Source: Sphingopyxis sp. YR583 | GTDB lineage: Bacteria; Pseudomonadota; Alphaproteobacteria; Sphingomonadales; Sphingomonadaceae | Length of the DNA stretch: 64,000 bases | Assembly (NCBI RefSeq): GCF_900108295.1 | Contig: NZ_FNWK01000001.1 | Coordinates: forward strand, 1,488,001 to 1,552,000 | Reading direction: 5' to 3' | Part shown: in pieces, positions 9,505 to 18,157 of the stretch | How the letters are laid out: each line of letters opens with the position of its first letter | How positions within the stretch are numbered: position 1 is the stretch's first letter | Position numbers and translations under genes: made by a program | The notes under the pieces: generated by a model | The model's input: only the letters and a program-made list of their open reading frames with translations | Database searches by the model: none | Told to the model about the DNA's origin: nothing

Positions 9505-9893
9505 GCGCGCTCGCCCCCATCGCGCCCGGCCTGTGGACCGACGAGGCCGAACCGCGGCTGATCGGCGGACGCCGCGCCGATGGCGAAATCGTCTTTCCGG
9601 TTCCCGATGGCGATGCCGCCGCACTGGTCGAACCGGTTGCCCTGTCGCGCAAGGGCACGCTCTGGTCGTGGACCACGCAGGGCTTCGAGCCCAAGGAGCC
9701 GTACAGCGGCCCGCAGCCTTTCCAGCCCTTCCTGATCGGCTATGTCGAACTGCCCGGCGAGGTGATCGTCGAAACGCGGATCGTTGACGCAGTGCCCGCA
9801 GACCTCGTCATCGGCATGCCGATGGAGTTCGCCGTCGTCGCCTTCGACGACGCGCGATCGACCTACGCCTTTCGCCCGGAGCGCCAGCCATGA
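9501..9893 (+). CDS. DUF35-type OB-fold protein lacking the zinc-ribbon cysteines
   Basis: This 130-residue protein matches the layout of DUF35 proteins, which bind acyl-CoA through an OB fold and partner thiolase-like enzymes. The C-terminal half (about residues 50-125) has the expected pattern, with QPFLIGYVELPG and a late FAVVAFDD strand. The family's N-terminal zinc ribbon normally has four cysteines; this protein has no cysteine at all. It sits directly between an acyl-CoA dehydrogenase and the thiolase-like gene with ATGA overlaps on both sides. This is the arrangement seen for the Ltp2 aldolase and its DUF35 partner. Confidence 0.78.
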   Translation: MSALAPIAPGLWTDEAEPRLIGGRRADGEIVFPVPDGDAAALVEPVALSRKGTLWSWTTQGFEPKEPYSGPQPFQPFLIGYVELPGEVIVETRIVDAVPADLVIGMPMEFAVVAFDDARSTYAFRPERQP

Positions 9894-11038
9894 GTGACGA
9901 CGTCTATATCATCGGCGCGGGCATCCATCCCTTCGGCCGCACCGACGGCCGGTCGGGCCGCGATCAGGGCGTCCATGCCGTGCGCGAGGCGCTGGCGGAC
10001 GCGGGAGTCGAATGGGGCGATGTCGAATTCGCCTATGGCGGATCGGCGGCAGCGGGATCGGCCGATATCATGGTCAACGAACTCGGCCTGACCAGCGTGC
10101 CCTTCATCAACGTCGCGAACGGCTGCGCGACCGGCGGCAGCGCGCTGACCGCCGCGCGCAACGCGATCGCGGCGGGCGCCTGCGACATCGCGCTCGCGGT
10201 CGGTTTCGACAAGCATCCGCGCGGCGCCTTCAACGCCAAGCCCTCCGATTATGGCCTGCCCGAATGGTATGGCGAGACGGGTATGATGCTGACGACGCAG
10301 TTCTTCGCGCTCAAAATCCAGCGCTATATGGCGCTCCACGGGATCAGCCGCCGGACGCTCGGCCTCGTCGCCGAAAAGGCCTTTCGCAACGGGACGCTGT
10401 GTGAGCATGCCTGGCGGCGCTCGCCGGTCGATCTCGACACGATCCTCAACGCGCCGATGGTCAATGATCCGCTGACCAAATATATGTTCTGCTCCCCCGC
10501 TGAGGGCGCCGTCGCGCTGATCCTCGCCAGCGGCAAGAAGGTGCGTGAACTCGGTGCCGATGCTGTCCGCATCGCGAGCGTCGCCTTCCGCACCCGCCCC
10601 GAGGGATCGTTCGAGGTGTTCGCGCCATCGATCAGCGTCAATGGCGGCGGCAAGCCGACGCAGATCGCCAGCAAGGCCGCGTTCGAAATGGCGGGCATCG
10701 GCCCCGAGGACGTCTCGGTCGCGCAATTGCAGGACACCGAAAGCGGCGCCGAAATCATGCACATGGCCGAAAACGGCTTCTGCGCCGACGGCGACCAGGA
10801 ACAATGGCTCGCCCAAGGATGGAGCGAGATCGGCGGCAGGATGCCCGTCAACACCGACGGCGGTTGCCTCGCGTGCGGCGAACCGATCGGCGCCTCGGGC
10901 CTGCGACAGGTTTACGAAAACACGGTGCAACTGCGCGGTCGCGGCGGCGAGCGGCAGGTGCCGAACGGCCCGAAGGTGGGCTATTCCCATGTCTATGGAG
11001 CGCCCGGCCTGTCGGCGGTGGCGATCCTCGAACGCTAG
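9890..11038 (+). CDS. Thiolase-like lipid-transfer protein (SCP-x/Ltp type)
   Basis: This is a 382-residue thiolase-fold protein. The nucleophile region reads VANGCATGGS, with Cys79. The C-terminal motif is GEPIGASG where a true thiolase has GHPxGA(T/S)G, so the general-base histidine is replaced by glutamate. With the adjacent DUF35 protein it may act as a retro-aldolase or a specialised thiolase on an acyl-CoA, by analogy with Ltp2. It overlaps the DUF35 stop by ATGA and lies 7 bases before the second acyl-CoA dehydrogenase. The reaction is inferred, not shown. Confidence 0.85.
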   Translation: MSDDVYIIGAGIHPFGRTDGRSGRDQGVHAVREALADAGVEWGDVEFAYGGSAAAGSADIMVNELGLTSVPFINVANGCATGGSALTAARNAIAAGACDIALAVGFDKHPRGAFNAKPSDYGLPEWYGETGMMLTTQFFALKIQRYMALHGISRRTLGLVAEKAFRNGTLCEHAWRRSPVDLDTILNAPMVNDPLTKYMFCSPAEGAVALILASGKKVRELGADAVRIASVAFRTRPEGSFEVFAPSISVNGGGKPTQIASKAAFEMAGIGPEDVSVAQLQDTESGAEIMHMAENGFCADGDQEQWLAQGWSEIGGRMPVNTDGGCLACGEPIGASGLRQVYENTVQLRGRGGERQVPNGPKVGYSHVYGAPGLSAVAILER

Positions 11039-11045
11039 AAGAAAT

Positions 11046-12254
11046 ATGGATCTGGATCTCACCAAGGACGAACTGGAATTTCGCGAGGAGGTCCGCGACT
11101 TCCTGCGCACCTCGCTTCCCGACTATGTGCGCGACGGCGCGAAGCGCACCCCCGGGGTCTTCGTCGAGCCTGACATCGGCCTCGTCTGGCACCGCATTCT
11201 CAACGACAAGGGCTGGGTCGCCTATCATTGGCCCGAAGATTGCGGCGGCACCGGCTGGACGCCGATGCAGCGCTATATTTTCGAAAAGGAATGCGCGATC
11301 GCGGGCGCCCCCGCGCTGTCGGTGCTTGGCCTGCGCCTCGTCGGTCCCGTCATCTGCGCCTTTGGCACGCAGGAACAGAAGGCCCGCTTCCTGCCCGCGA
11401 TCCGCGCCGGGACGGACTATTGGTGCCAGGGCTATTCCGAACCGCAAAGCGGCTCCGACCTCGCCTCGCTGCGCACCCGCGCGCGGCGCGAGGGCGACGA
11501 ATATGTCGTCGACGGATCGAAGATCTGGACCACCCACGCGCATCACGCGAACTGGATCTTCTGCCTCGTCCGCACCGACGGCGAAGTGAAGAAACAGGCG
11601 GGGATCAGCTTCATCCTCGTGCCGATGGACCAGCCCGGCGTCACCGTCAGCCCGATCATCACCATGGCCGGCGATCATGAGGTCAATCAGGTCTTCCTCG
11701 ACGCCGCGCGCACCTCGGTCGACAACCGCATCGGCGAAGAGGGCCAGGGCTGGACGATCGCCAAATTCCTGCTCGAGAATGAGCGCGGCGGGTCGTTCCA
11801 CGCGCCGCGCCTGATCCGCGCGATCGACCATCTGGAGCAACTCGCCGGCGTCGCGCCCAGCGGCCACAACGGGTCGCTCGGCGGCGATATCCAGATCGCG
11901 ACGCGCATCGCCAAGCTGCGGCTCGAGGCCGAGGCGCTCGAAACCACCGAACTGCGCATCCTCGCCGACATCGCGAAGGGCCGCCCCGCCGGACCGCAGA
12001 CCTCGCTCGTCAAATTGCTCTCGTCCGAGATTCACCAGCGCATCGACGGGCTCGCGATGGACCTGCACGGTTATGACGGCCTGCAATTGCCCACGGTGCG
12101 CCCACTCTACGGCAACGAAGCGCCGCCGGCGATCGGCGACGAAGACGCGCAGGTTGCCGCCGCGCGCTATCTCAACAGTCGTGCCTGGACCGTCTTCGGC
12201 GGTTCGAGCGAGGTCCAGAAAAACATCATAGCAAAGACGGTGCTACGCCTATGA
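11046..12254 (+). CDS. Acyl-CoA dehydrogenase (long subunit)
   Basis: This is a 402-residue flavin acyl-CoA dehydrogenase with the full three-domain pattern: an N-terminal helical domain, a middle beta domain with GYSEPQSGSDLAS, and a C-terminal domain ending with FGGSSEVQKN. The position often occupied by glutamate in the YEG motif is glycine here, so the base must lie elsewhere. It is probably the partner of the short subunit at 8443-9504. The stop overlaps the ATG of the regulator gene, which is unusual and ties regulator level to the operon. Confidence 0.9.
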   Translation: MDLDLTKDELEFREEVRDFLRTSLPDYVRDGAKRTPGVFVEPDIGLVWHRILNDKGWVAYHWPEDCGGTGWTPMQRYIFEKECAIAGAPALSVLGLRLVGPVICAFGTQEQKARFLPAIRAGTDYWCQGYSEPQSGSDLASLRTRARREGDEYVVDGSKIWTTHAHHANWIFCLVRTDGEVKKQAGISFILVPMDQPGVTVSPIITMAGDHEVNQVFLDAARTSVDNRIGEEGQGWTIAKFLLENERGGSFHAPRLIRAIDHLEQLAGVAPSGHNGSLGGDIQIATRIAKLRLEAEALETTELRILADIAKGRPAGPQTSLVKLLSSEIHQRIDGLAMDLHGYDGLQLPTVRPLYGNEAPPAIGDEDAQVAAARYLNSRAWTVFGGSSEVQKNIIAKTVLRL

Positions 12255-13117
12255 CACATGCATTGCGACTTGCCGGCCAGTATGAAATAGTCCCGCCTGT
12301 GGGAGAGAGAGCAGCCAAGCTGCCGGACGACGGGTTCGCACCGCCAATGAATACGAGGGCGCTCGTCGAAGCGGTTACGGTCCGTTGCGTGGAGGATATC
12401 CACGACGCGGCAGTTGCCCTGCGCGATTTTGCCGCTGTCCACGGACTTCGCGCCGCCCTGTGCGACGATATCGCTTCGAAGGAGACGATGGTCGACGCCG
12501 ATGGCGCGGTCCTTGCCGCCGACCTGTTCGGCTGGCTCGGCGACGGCGAACGCTGGTGGGAGGATCACAGGCTCGCGCTCCACTCACCGCTGCCGCGCTC
12601 GTGCCGATACGAGAGCGAAGCCTTTTGGTGCAATGGCGAAGGGTTCCGCACCGCGGTCCCCAACCCCTATCTCGATGACATCGATCTCTCGCGCTATTTC
12701 GCGGCGAACCAGCGCTATCAGGCGGCAATCGTCGTGCCGGTGCATCTGCCGTTCGGCCAGATTTCGGCAAACAGCTATCACCCGATGAGCCACGAGATCA
12801 CCGACCTGACCGACCAGTTCGCGGCGATCGGGCACATATTGGGCGCGGCGACCCGGCGCTTTATCGCGGGCTATGCCTCGGCGATGCGGACGAAGCGGCG
12901 CATCCCGTCGGACTGCGAGCTGTCGAAGCGCGAGGTCGAATGCCTGCGCTGGGCCGCGATCGGCAAGACCGACCGCGAGATCGGAATGATCATTTCGTTG
13001 AGCCACGCGACGGTGCGCTATCATGTCCACCGCGCGGGCGAGAAGCTGAACTCGGTCAACCGGGCGCAGACGATCTTCAAGGCCGGACAGCTCGGGTATC
13101 TGGGCGCGAACAGCTAA
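12251..13117 (+). CDS. LuxR-family transcriptional regulator
   Basis: This is a 288-residue regulator with a C-terminal GerE-type helix-turn-helix (about residues 222-285, with LSKREVECLRWAAIGKTDRE and TVRYHVHRAGEKLN). The roughly 200-residue N-terminal part has the general spacing of a ligand-binding domain like those of quorum-sensing LuxR proteins, but I cannot confirm key residues. The ATG at 12251 overlaps the upstream stop (ATGA). An in-frame ATG at 12347 is an alternative start. It is the last gene of the plus-strand run and may sense a pathway intermediate and act on the dyads at 3138 and 13712. Confidence 0.85.
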   Translation: MTHALRLAGQYEIVPPVGERAAKLPDDGFAPPMNTRALVEAVTVRCVEDIHDAAVALRDFAAVHGLRAALCDDIASKETMVDADGAVLAADLFGWLGDGERWWEDHRLALHSPLPRSCRYESEAFWCNGEGFRTAVPNPYLDDIDLSRYFAANQRYQAAIVVPVHLPFGQISANSYHPMSHEITDLTDQFAAIGHILGAATRRFIAGYASAMRTKRRIPSDCELSKREVECLRWAAIGKTDREIGMIISLSHATVRYHVHRAGEKLNSVNRAQTIFKAGQLGYLGANS

Positions 13118-13124
13118 CCGCCCA

Positions 13125-13145
13125 CCCTCCCGCCTTGCGGGAGGG
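13125..13145. terminator. Perfect hairpin between convergent genes
   Basis: Nine perfectly paired bases (13125-13133 with 13137-13145) surround a 3-base CTT loop, 8 bases after the LuxR gene stop and 4 bases before the end of the convergent VOC gene. The hairpin is strong, but there is no clear run of T on either strand. Confidence 0.5.
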
Positions 13146-13148
13146 ATA

Positions 13149-13685
13149 TCAGCCGAGCGAGCGTAGCGGCTCGCTGCCGTCCCAGTTTTTCGCAGCGTCG
13201 CGCATCATCGCGAACAGTTCGCGCGTGCCCGCCTGCGGTTCGAGCAGCTCGACCAAAGCCCCCGGTCCCGTCCCGGGATCGGCGTAGATGACGCCGCCGG
13301 TGTCACCGACCGGCGCTTCGAAAATGATCTCGGCGCCCACATCGGCGCAGCGCGCCCGCGCCTCGGCGATCGAATCGACCAGCACGCACACATGGTGCAG
13401 CCCCTCGCCCACCGCATATTCGCCGCGATAGAGCGACTTCGCGTCATTCTCGGGCCGGATCAGCTCGATCTGCATGTCGCCCCAATAGCCGAGCGCCATG
13501 GTGAACACCGGGTCGCTGGCCTCGCCGCGATAGCGCCCGCCGGGAAGTGACACATTGGGCAACAGGAAGAACGGCCCCGCCCCGATCACCTCGGTCCAAT
13601 GCCTCACCGCCGCATCGAAGTCCGACGGCACATAGGCCATCTGCATGATGTCGCCGAGCGATGCGAGCGTTCCGGGTCCGGGCAT
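13149..13685 (-). CDS. VOC-family (glyoxalase/dioxygenase fold) protein
   Basis: This is a 178-residue vicinal-oxygen-chelate protein. Two beta-alpha-beta modules are visible, with LHHVCVLVD and a late ALVELLEP strand whose His and Glu are plausible metal ligands. Relatives annotated as methylmalonyl-CoA epimerase or glyoxalase often occur in such catabolic islands. The ATG at 13685 follows GAGGGGGAGAG; a longer frame to 13718 lacks a ribosome site. It is divergent from the first Rieske oxygenase gene. The substrate is unknown. Confidence 0.82.
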   Translation of the reverse strand: MPGPGTLASLGDIMQMAYVPSDFDAAVRHWTEVIGAGPFFLLPNVSLPGGRYRGEASDPVFTMALGYWGDMQIELIRPENDAKSLYRGEYAVGEGLHHVCVLVDSIAEARARCADVGAEIIFEAPVGDTGGVIYADPGTGPGALVELLEPQAGTRELFAMMRDAAKNWDGSEPLRSLG

Positions 13686-13711
13686 CTGTCTCTCCCCCTC
13701 AAAAGCACTAG

Positions 13712-13735
13712 CGCACAAGCGCCGGGCTTTGTGCG
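13712..13735. promoter_or_regulatory. Dyad in divergent VOC/Rieske promoter (candidate operator)
   Basis: CGCACAA (13712-13718) and TTGTGCG (13729-13735) are perfect inverted 7-mers about 17 bases apart, centre to centre, inside the 101-base divergent spacer. This is a good geometry for a helix-turn-helix dimer. The binding protein is unknown. Confidence 0.35.
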
Positions 13736-13786
13736 ATAAGCTAGGTCAGACCCGGAGTCATACTGGGCAAATTGTGAGGGAGTGCC

Positions 13787-15016
13787 ATGGCCGAGTCCGA
13801 TCCGAAGATCGCACCGCAGGACTGGTTCGCTGTCCGCAAGCGCAACGCGCGCGCGGGCCTGCGTAAGCTGGTCGCGATCGTCTCCGAAAACCGCACCGAC
13901 CGCGCGGAGGGACCGCTGCCGCTGCACAAATCCATCTATATGGGCGAGGCGCGCCACGCGGCCGAGATGGAGCATATCTTCCGGAACGAACCGATCGTCG
14001 TCGGCCTGTCGGGCGACATCCCCAAGACCGGCGACACGCTCGTCTTCGACTCGGTCGGCCCGTCGATCCTCGTCACCCGCGGCAAGGACGGCGTCGCGCG
14101 CGCCTTCCTCAATATGTGCACGCATCGCGGCGCGAAGCTGGTCGAGGAAAAGGAACCCTGGAGCGGCCCGCGCCCGCGCCTCGTCTGTCCGTTCCACGCC
14201 TGGACCTTCGACCCCGCCGGCCAGCTCGTCGGGCAGCCAGGCAAGGAAGGCTTCGCCAATTGCGAGATCGGCGCCCGAAACCTGATCGAACTCCCCTGCG
14301 CCGAGCATCTCGGCCTGATCTTCGTGCGCGCCAATCCCGACGGCGAACCGATCGATGCCGAGGCGCATCTCGGCGATTTCGGCCCGGTGCTCGCACAGCT
14401 CGAACTCCATCGCGCCGAGCCGGTGAAGAAGGGCATTCTCACCGCCGATTCCAACTGGAAATTCGCGCTCGACACCTATGGCGAGAGCTATCATTTCAAG
14501 ATGCTCCATTCCTCGACGATCGGCGGTACGCATTACAGCGACCGCAACGTCTATGAACCGATCGGCCGCCACCACCGGGTGAGCTTTCCCGACCTGTCGA
14601 TCGGCAACCTCGTCGGCAAGGACGAAAGCGAATGGCCCGAGACCGATTATGGCGGGGTCCATTTCCTGTTCCCGAACACCGTCGTCTTTTTCGGCGCGGT
14701 CACCCCCGGTGTCTATTTTACGCAGCTTTTCCGCCTGTTCCCCGACGGGGCGGGCAAGACGGTCTGCCAGTTCGCCGTCTATGCGCCGTTCGGGGTCGAG
14801 GGCGAGGAGCATCGCAAGATGTGCGAGATGGCCTATGACATGACCGCCACCGTCGTGCAGACCGAGGATTATCGCGTTGCCAGCAACGGCTATGCGAACC
14901 TCGCGACCGCGCCCGCCGACTTTCACGTCGTGCTCGGCGCAAACGAGCCCGCGCTGCACGGCGTCCACCGCTCGATCGCCGCCGCATGCAAGATGCCGCT
15001 CGACCAGATCGCCTGA
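13787..15016 (+). CDS. Rieske non-heme iron oxygenase, alpha subunit
   Basis: This is a 409-residue ring-hydroxylating-type oxygenase. The Rieske [2Fe-2S] site is C-x-H (CTHRG) and C-x2-H (CPFHAW). The mononuclear iron site includes H-x4-H in the segment YHFKMLHSS. It should insert oxygen into a hydrophobic substrate using electrons from a separate ferredoxin and reductase. No beta subunit is adjacent, so it resembles single-subunit types such as 3-ketosteroid 9-alpha-hydroxylase and related demethylases. A second Rieske oxygenase follows 17 bases later. The substrate is unknown. Confidence 0.92.
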   Translation: MAESDPKIAPQDWFAVRKRNARAGLRKLVAIVSENRTDRAEGPLPLHKSIYMGEARHAAEMEHIFRNEPIVVGLSGDIPKTGDTLVFDSVGPSILVTRGKDGVARAFLNMCTHRGAKLVEEKEPWSGPRPRLVCPFHAWTFDPAGQLVGQPGKEGFANCEIGARNLIELPCAEHLGLIFVRANPDGEPIDAEAHLGDFGPVLAQLELHRAEPVKKGILTADSNWKFALDTYGESYHFKMLHSSTIGGTHYSDRNVYEPIGRHHRVSFPDLSIGNLVGKDESEWPETDYGGVHFLFPNTVVFFGAVTPGVYFTQLFRLFPDGAGKTVCQFAVYAPFGVEGEEHRKMCEMAYDMTATVVQTEDYRVASNGYANLATAPADFHVVLGANEPALHGVHRSIAAACKMPLDQIA

Positions 15017-15033
15017 CCCTTCGGAGTTTATCG

Positions 15034-16461
15034 ATGAACGACCTTTCGCCTCCCCAGGACCAGAACCGCGACGACCGCTGCCCCGGCACCAGCTATACCG
15101 ACATGCTCAATGCCGACACGCGGCGCGTTCCCGACTATCTGTTCGCCGAGTCCAATCAGGAGCTTGGCGACGCGCCGATCGCGATCGAGCGTTATGTCAG
15201 CGAAGATTGGGCGAAGCTCGAACGCGAGAAGATGTGGCCCAATATCTGGCAGTTCGCCGCGCGCGAAGAGGATATTCCGAACCCCGGCGACACCGTCGTC
15301 TATGACATCAACGAAAAAAGCATCCTGCTCGTCCGCCAGAAGGACCTGTCGGTAAAGGCCTTCTATAACGTGTGCCTCCACCGCGGCCGCAAGCTGCGTA
15401 CCGAGAGCGGGCCCGCGGTGAACCTGCGCTGCCCCTTCCACGGCTTTTCCTGGCATCATGACGGCCGCTTCAAGGAAGCGCCCTGCGCGTGGGACTTCAC
15501 GCATCTCGAGAGCAAGGACATGAGCCTGCCCGAGCTGAAGGTCGAAAGCTGGCAAGGCTTCCTGCTCGTCACCGAGAACCATGATCTACCAAGCTTCCGC
15601 GACTGGGTCGGCCCGGGCGTCGAACATTATGACAATTGGCGACTCGACGAATGCCACACCGCCGCGTGGGTCGGCCGCGTCATCCCCGCGAACTGGAAGG
15701 CGGTCGCCGAGGCCTTCATGGAGGCGTGGCACAGCATCGTCACCCATCCGCAGATCCTGGGCTTCACTGCCGACGCGAACACCCGCTACGACCTTTACGG
15801 CGACTTCCTCAATCGCGCGATCACGCCGGCGGGCGCGATGTCGCCGCACATCAAGGGCAAGGATCAGTTCTACGTCCTGAAATCGCTCGAGGAGTTCATC
15901 GGCGGCGGCGACAGCCGCGCGCGCCGCGCAACGGGCGATCCGACCGACCTCAAAGGCTTCCAAGCCGACGACCCGATGCTGGCGCGCAAGGTGCTGGCAC
16001 AGGCGAACCGCGACGCCTTTACGGCGATGAACGGGCATGATTATTCGGGCGCGACCGACAGCGAGATGCTCGACAATTTCACCTATAATGTCTTCCCCAA
16101 CTGGGCGCCGTGGGGCGGGCTGGTGCCGAACATCGTCTATCGCTGGCGCCCGTGGGGCGACACCGACCACAGCCTGATGGAGGTCCGCATCCTGATGCGC
16201 ACGCCAAAGGGCGAAAAGCCGCCGAAGTCGGCGCCGATGCACCTGATCCCCGACGACCAGCCCTTCTCCAGCGCCAGCCATCTGATCGGCGCCGCGCTTG
16301 CCGGCGTGTTCGACCAAGATATGGAAAACCTGCCCTATGTGCAGGAGGGGATGAAATCGTCGCCCAACGGCGTGATCGAACTCGGCCATTATCAGGAAAG
16401 CCGCATCCGGCATTTCCACCGGACGCTGAGCAAATATATCGACGGCGAGCTGCCCGACTGA
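15034..16461 (+). CDS. Rieske non-heme iron oxygenase, alpha subunit (second)
   Basis: This is a 475-residue oxygenase of a different, longer subfamily. The Rieske site has CLHRG and CPFHG, and the mononuclear iron segment EAFMEAWHSIVTHPQ holds the H-x4-H pair. The ATG at 15034 was chosen by position after CGGAG. A large insert between about residues 290 and 360 is unusual compared with the first copy. The stop overlaps the next gene by one base (TGATG). The pair may act on successive intermediates or work with the P450. Confidence 0.92.
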   Translation: MNDLSPPQDQNRDDRCPGTSYTDMLNADTRRVPDYLFAESNQELGDAPIAIERYVSEDWAKLEREKMWPNIWQFAAREEDIPNPGDTVVYDINEKSILLVRQKDLSVKAFYNVCLHRGRKLRTESGPAVNLRCPFHGFSWHHDGRFKEAPCAWDFTHLESKDMSLPELKVESWQGFLLVTENHDLPSFRDWVGPGVEHYDNWRLDECHTAAWVGRVIPANWKAVAEAFMEAWHSIVTHPQILGFTADANTRYDLYGDFLNRAITPAGAMSPHIKGKDQFYVLKSLEEFIGGGDSRARRATGDPTDLKGFQADDPMLARKVLAQANRDAFTAMNGHDYSGATDSEMLDNFTYNVFPNWAPWGGLVPNIVYRWRPWGDTDHSLMEVRILMRTPKGEKPPKSAPMHLIPDDQPFSSASHLIGAALAGVFDQDMENLPYVQEGMKSSPNGVIELGHYQESRIRHFHRTLSKYIDGELPD

Positions 16462-17258
16462 TGGCGCGCACGACGCCCCTGCTGTCGCTGGCGGCGGGGG
16501 TGCTGCCCGAATTTTCGCCCGAAGAGACCGTCGCCGCGGCGATTGAGGGTGGCTGGCAGGCGACCGGCATCTGGTACGATCCCGCAGCATGGACGCCCGC
16601 GACCACGATCGCGGTGCGCGATCGCGCCGCCGACGCCGGGCTGGCGATCCTTGATATCGAAGTGATCTGGCTGAAACCCGGCGCCGACGATCCGGCACAT
16701 TTCGCCGCGATCGACGCCGGCGCCGCAATCGGCGCGCGCAATGTGCTGATCGTAAGTTCGGAGGATGATGCCGGACGCGCGGCGGCGAAGCTGAACCGGC
16801 TCGGCGATCATGCGGCGGCGGCTGGGCTGCGCGCGTGTCTGGAGTTCGCAGCCTTCACTACGGTCGGCAGCATAGAGCGCGCCGTGGATCTCCTCGATGC
16901 CGCCGATTGCGACAATCTCGGCCTGCTGATCGACCCGCTACATCTGGCACGGACAGGAGGATCGCCTGCCGATCTGGCGCGGGTCGACCCGCAGCGCTTC
17001 CCCTATGCGCAATTCTGCGACGCCCCGGCGCATGGCCCACCGCCGAGCGACGTTCCGGAGATCATCCGCGAAGCGCTCGACCTGCGCCTGATGCCGGGAG
17101 AGGGGGCCTTGCCGCTGGACAATCTGGTCGCCGCGCTGCCCCCGGCAACGCCGCTCAGCATCGAATTGCGCAGCGCGGCGCTTCGCGACGGCTATCCTGA
17201 CCCCGCCGATCGCGCCCGCACCCTGCTCGCCGCGACCCGACGCTGGTTCTCGACCTAG
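16461..17258 (+). CDS. TIM-barrel sugar-phosphate-isomerase/epimerase-like protein
   Basis: This 265-residue protein matches the AP-endonuclease-2/xylose-isomerase-like barrel by its alternating strands (DIEVIWLKPG, GARNVLIVSS, LRACLEFAAF, LGLLIDPLHLAR) and acidic strand ends that could hold a metal. Members isomerise or epimerise small molecules, and several work in aromatic or inositol catabolism. The start overlaps the Rieske stop. It converges with the NmrA-like gene, sharing 4 bases. No specific reaction is assigned. Confidence 0.75.
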   Translation: MARTTPLLSLAAGVLPEFSPEETVAAAIEGGWQATGIWYDPAAWTPATTIAVRDRAADAGLAILDIEVIWLKPGADDPAHFAAIDAGAAIGARNVLIVSSEDDAGRAAAKLNRLGDHAAAAGLRACLEFAAFTTVGSIERAVDLLDAADCDNLGLLIDPLHLARTGGSPADLARVDPQRFPYAQFCDAPAHGPPPSDVPEIIREALDLRLMPGEGALPLDNLVAALPPATPLSIELRSAALRDGYPDPADRARTLLAATRRWFST

Positions 17259-18157
17259 CTCCAGTCCTGCCGCGCCGCCCAGTCGGCGAAGGAGGTCGGC
17301 GTCACCCCCAGCAGCCGCGCCGCGGGCACCGCGTCGAGCGCCACCGGAGACACCGGCTGGTCGTTGTACCAGCGATAGAATTTCGCCATCCCGTCATAGA
17401 TGCTGGCAGGCTGGACGTCGCGCGAGCCGGTGACCAGTTCGCTCATCCGCGCGGCGAATTCGTCGGGCGACAGGCTCTGAAAGCGCACCGGCTTGCCGGT
17501 CGCGACGCTCAATCGCTCGGCGACTTCGGCACCGACCAGCGCCTCGGGCCCGCCCACCGCGATCCGGTCGGCGATCAGATCCTCGTGGAGCAGGGCCGAG
17601 ACCATATAGGCCGCGACATCCTCCAGGCAGACCCAGCTGATCTTCAGCGTCTCGGCCGCCGGATAGGCGAACACCCCGCTGTTGACGATCGCCGGGCGCG
17701 ACCAGATGCGCGTGATATTGTCCATGAACACCATCGGCTCGATGATGACATAGGGCACGCCGCTGTCGTGGATCGCGCGCTCGATGTCGCGCCGCCCGTC
17801 GTGCGCCGAGAGATCAAGGTCGCGGTCGGCGACGAAGCAGCTCGTGTTGAAGACGATCTTCCGCAGCCCCGCCGCGCTCGCCGCGGCGGCGATATTGCGC
17901 CCTATCGTCGCGGCCCGCTCGCGGTCGAACTCGAACGGCAGGTGCATCGCGAGCGCGTCCTGCCCTTCAAAGGCCGCGGTAAGGCTCTCGACATCGTAAA
18001 GGTCGGCCGCAACCTCGGGCGCATCGGGATGCATCGTCGCTGCCATCGCGCCCGGCCGCCGCACGCCGGCCGTCGGTTCGAGACCGCGAGCTTTCAACGC
18101 GGTGAGCAACGGGATCCCTTGATCGGCAGGCGCGCCGAGAACGAGAACCTTCTTCAT
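17255..18157 (-). CDS. NmrA-like NAD(P)-binding protein
   Basis: This is a 300-residue atypical SDR. The N-terminus MKKVLVLGAPADQG is a Rossmann loop, and the remainder lacks a clear YxxxK site, as is usual in the NmrA/HSCARG group. Such proteins act as NAD(P) sensors or as reductases. It is the last gene of the minus-strand run and its ATG overlaps the flavoprotein stop (ATGA), so it is translated in step with it. Confidence 0.8.
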   Translation of the reverse strand: MKKVLVLGAPADQGIPLLTALKARGLEPTAGVRRPGAMAATMHPDAPEVAADLYDVESLTAAFEGQDALAMHLPFEFDRERAATIGRNIAAAASAAGLRKIVFNTSCFVADRDLDLSAHDGRRDIERAIHDSGVPYVIIEPMVFMDNITRIWSRPAIVNSGVFAYPAAETLKISWVCLEDVAAYMVSALLHEDLIADRIAVGGPEALVGAEVAERLSVATGKPVRFQSLSPDEFAARMSELVTGSRDVQPASIYDGMAKFYRWYNDQPVSPVALDAVPAARLLGVTPTSFADWAARQDWS

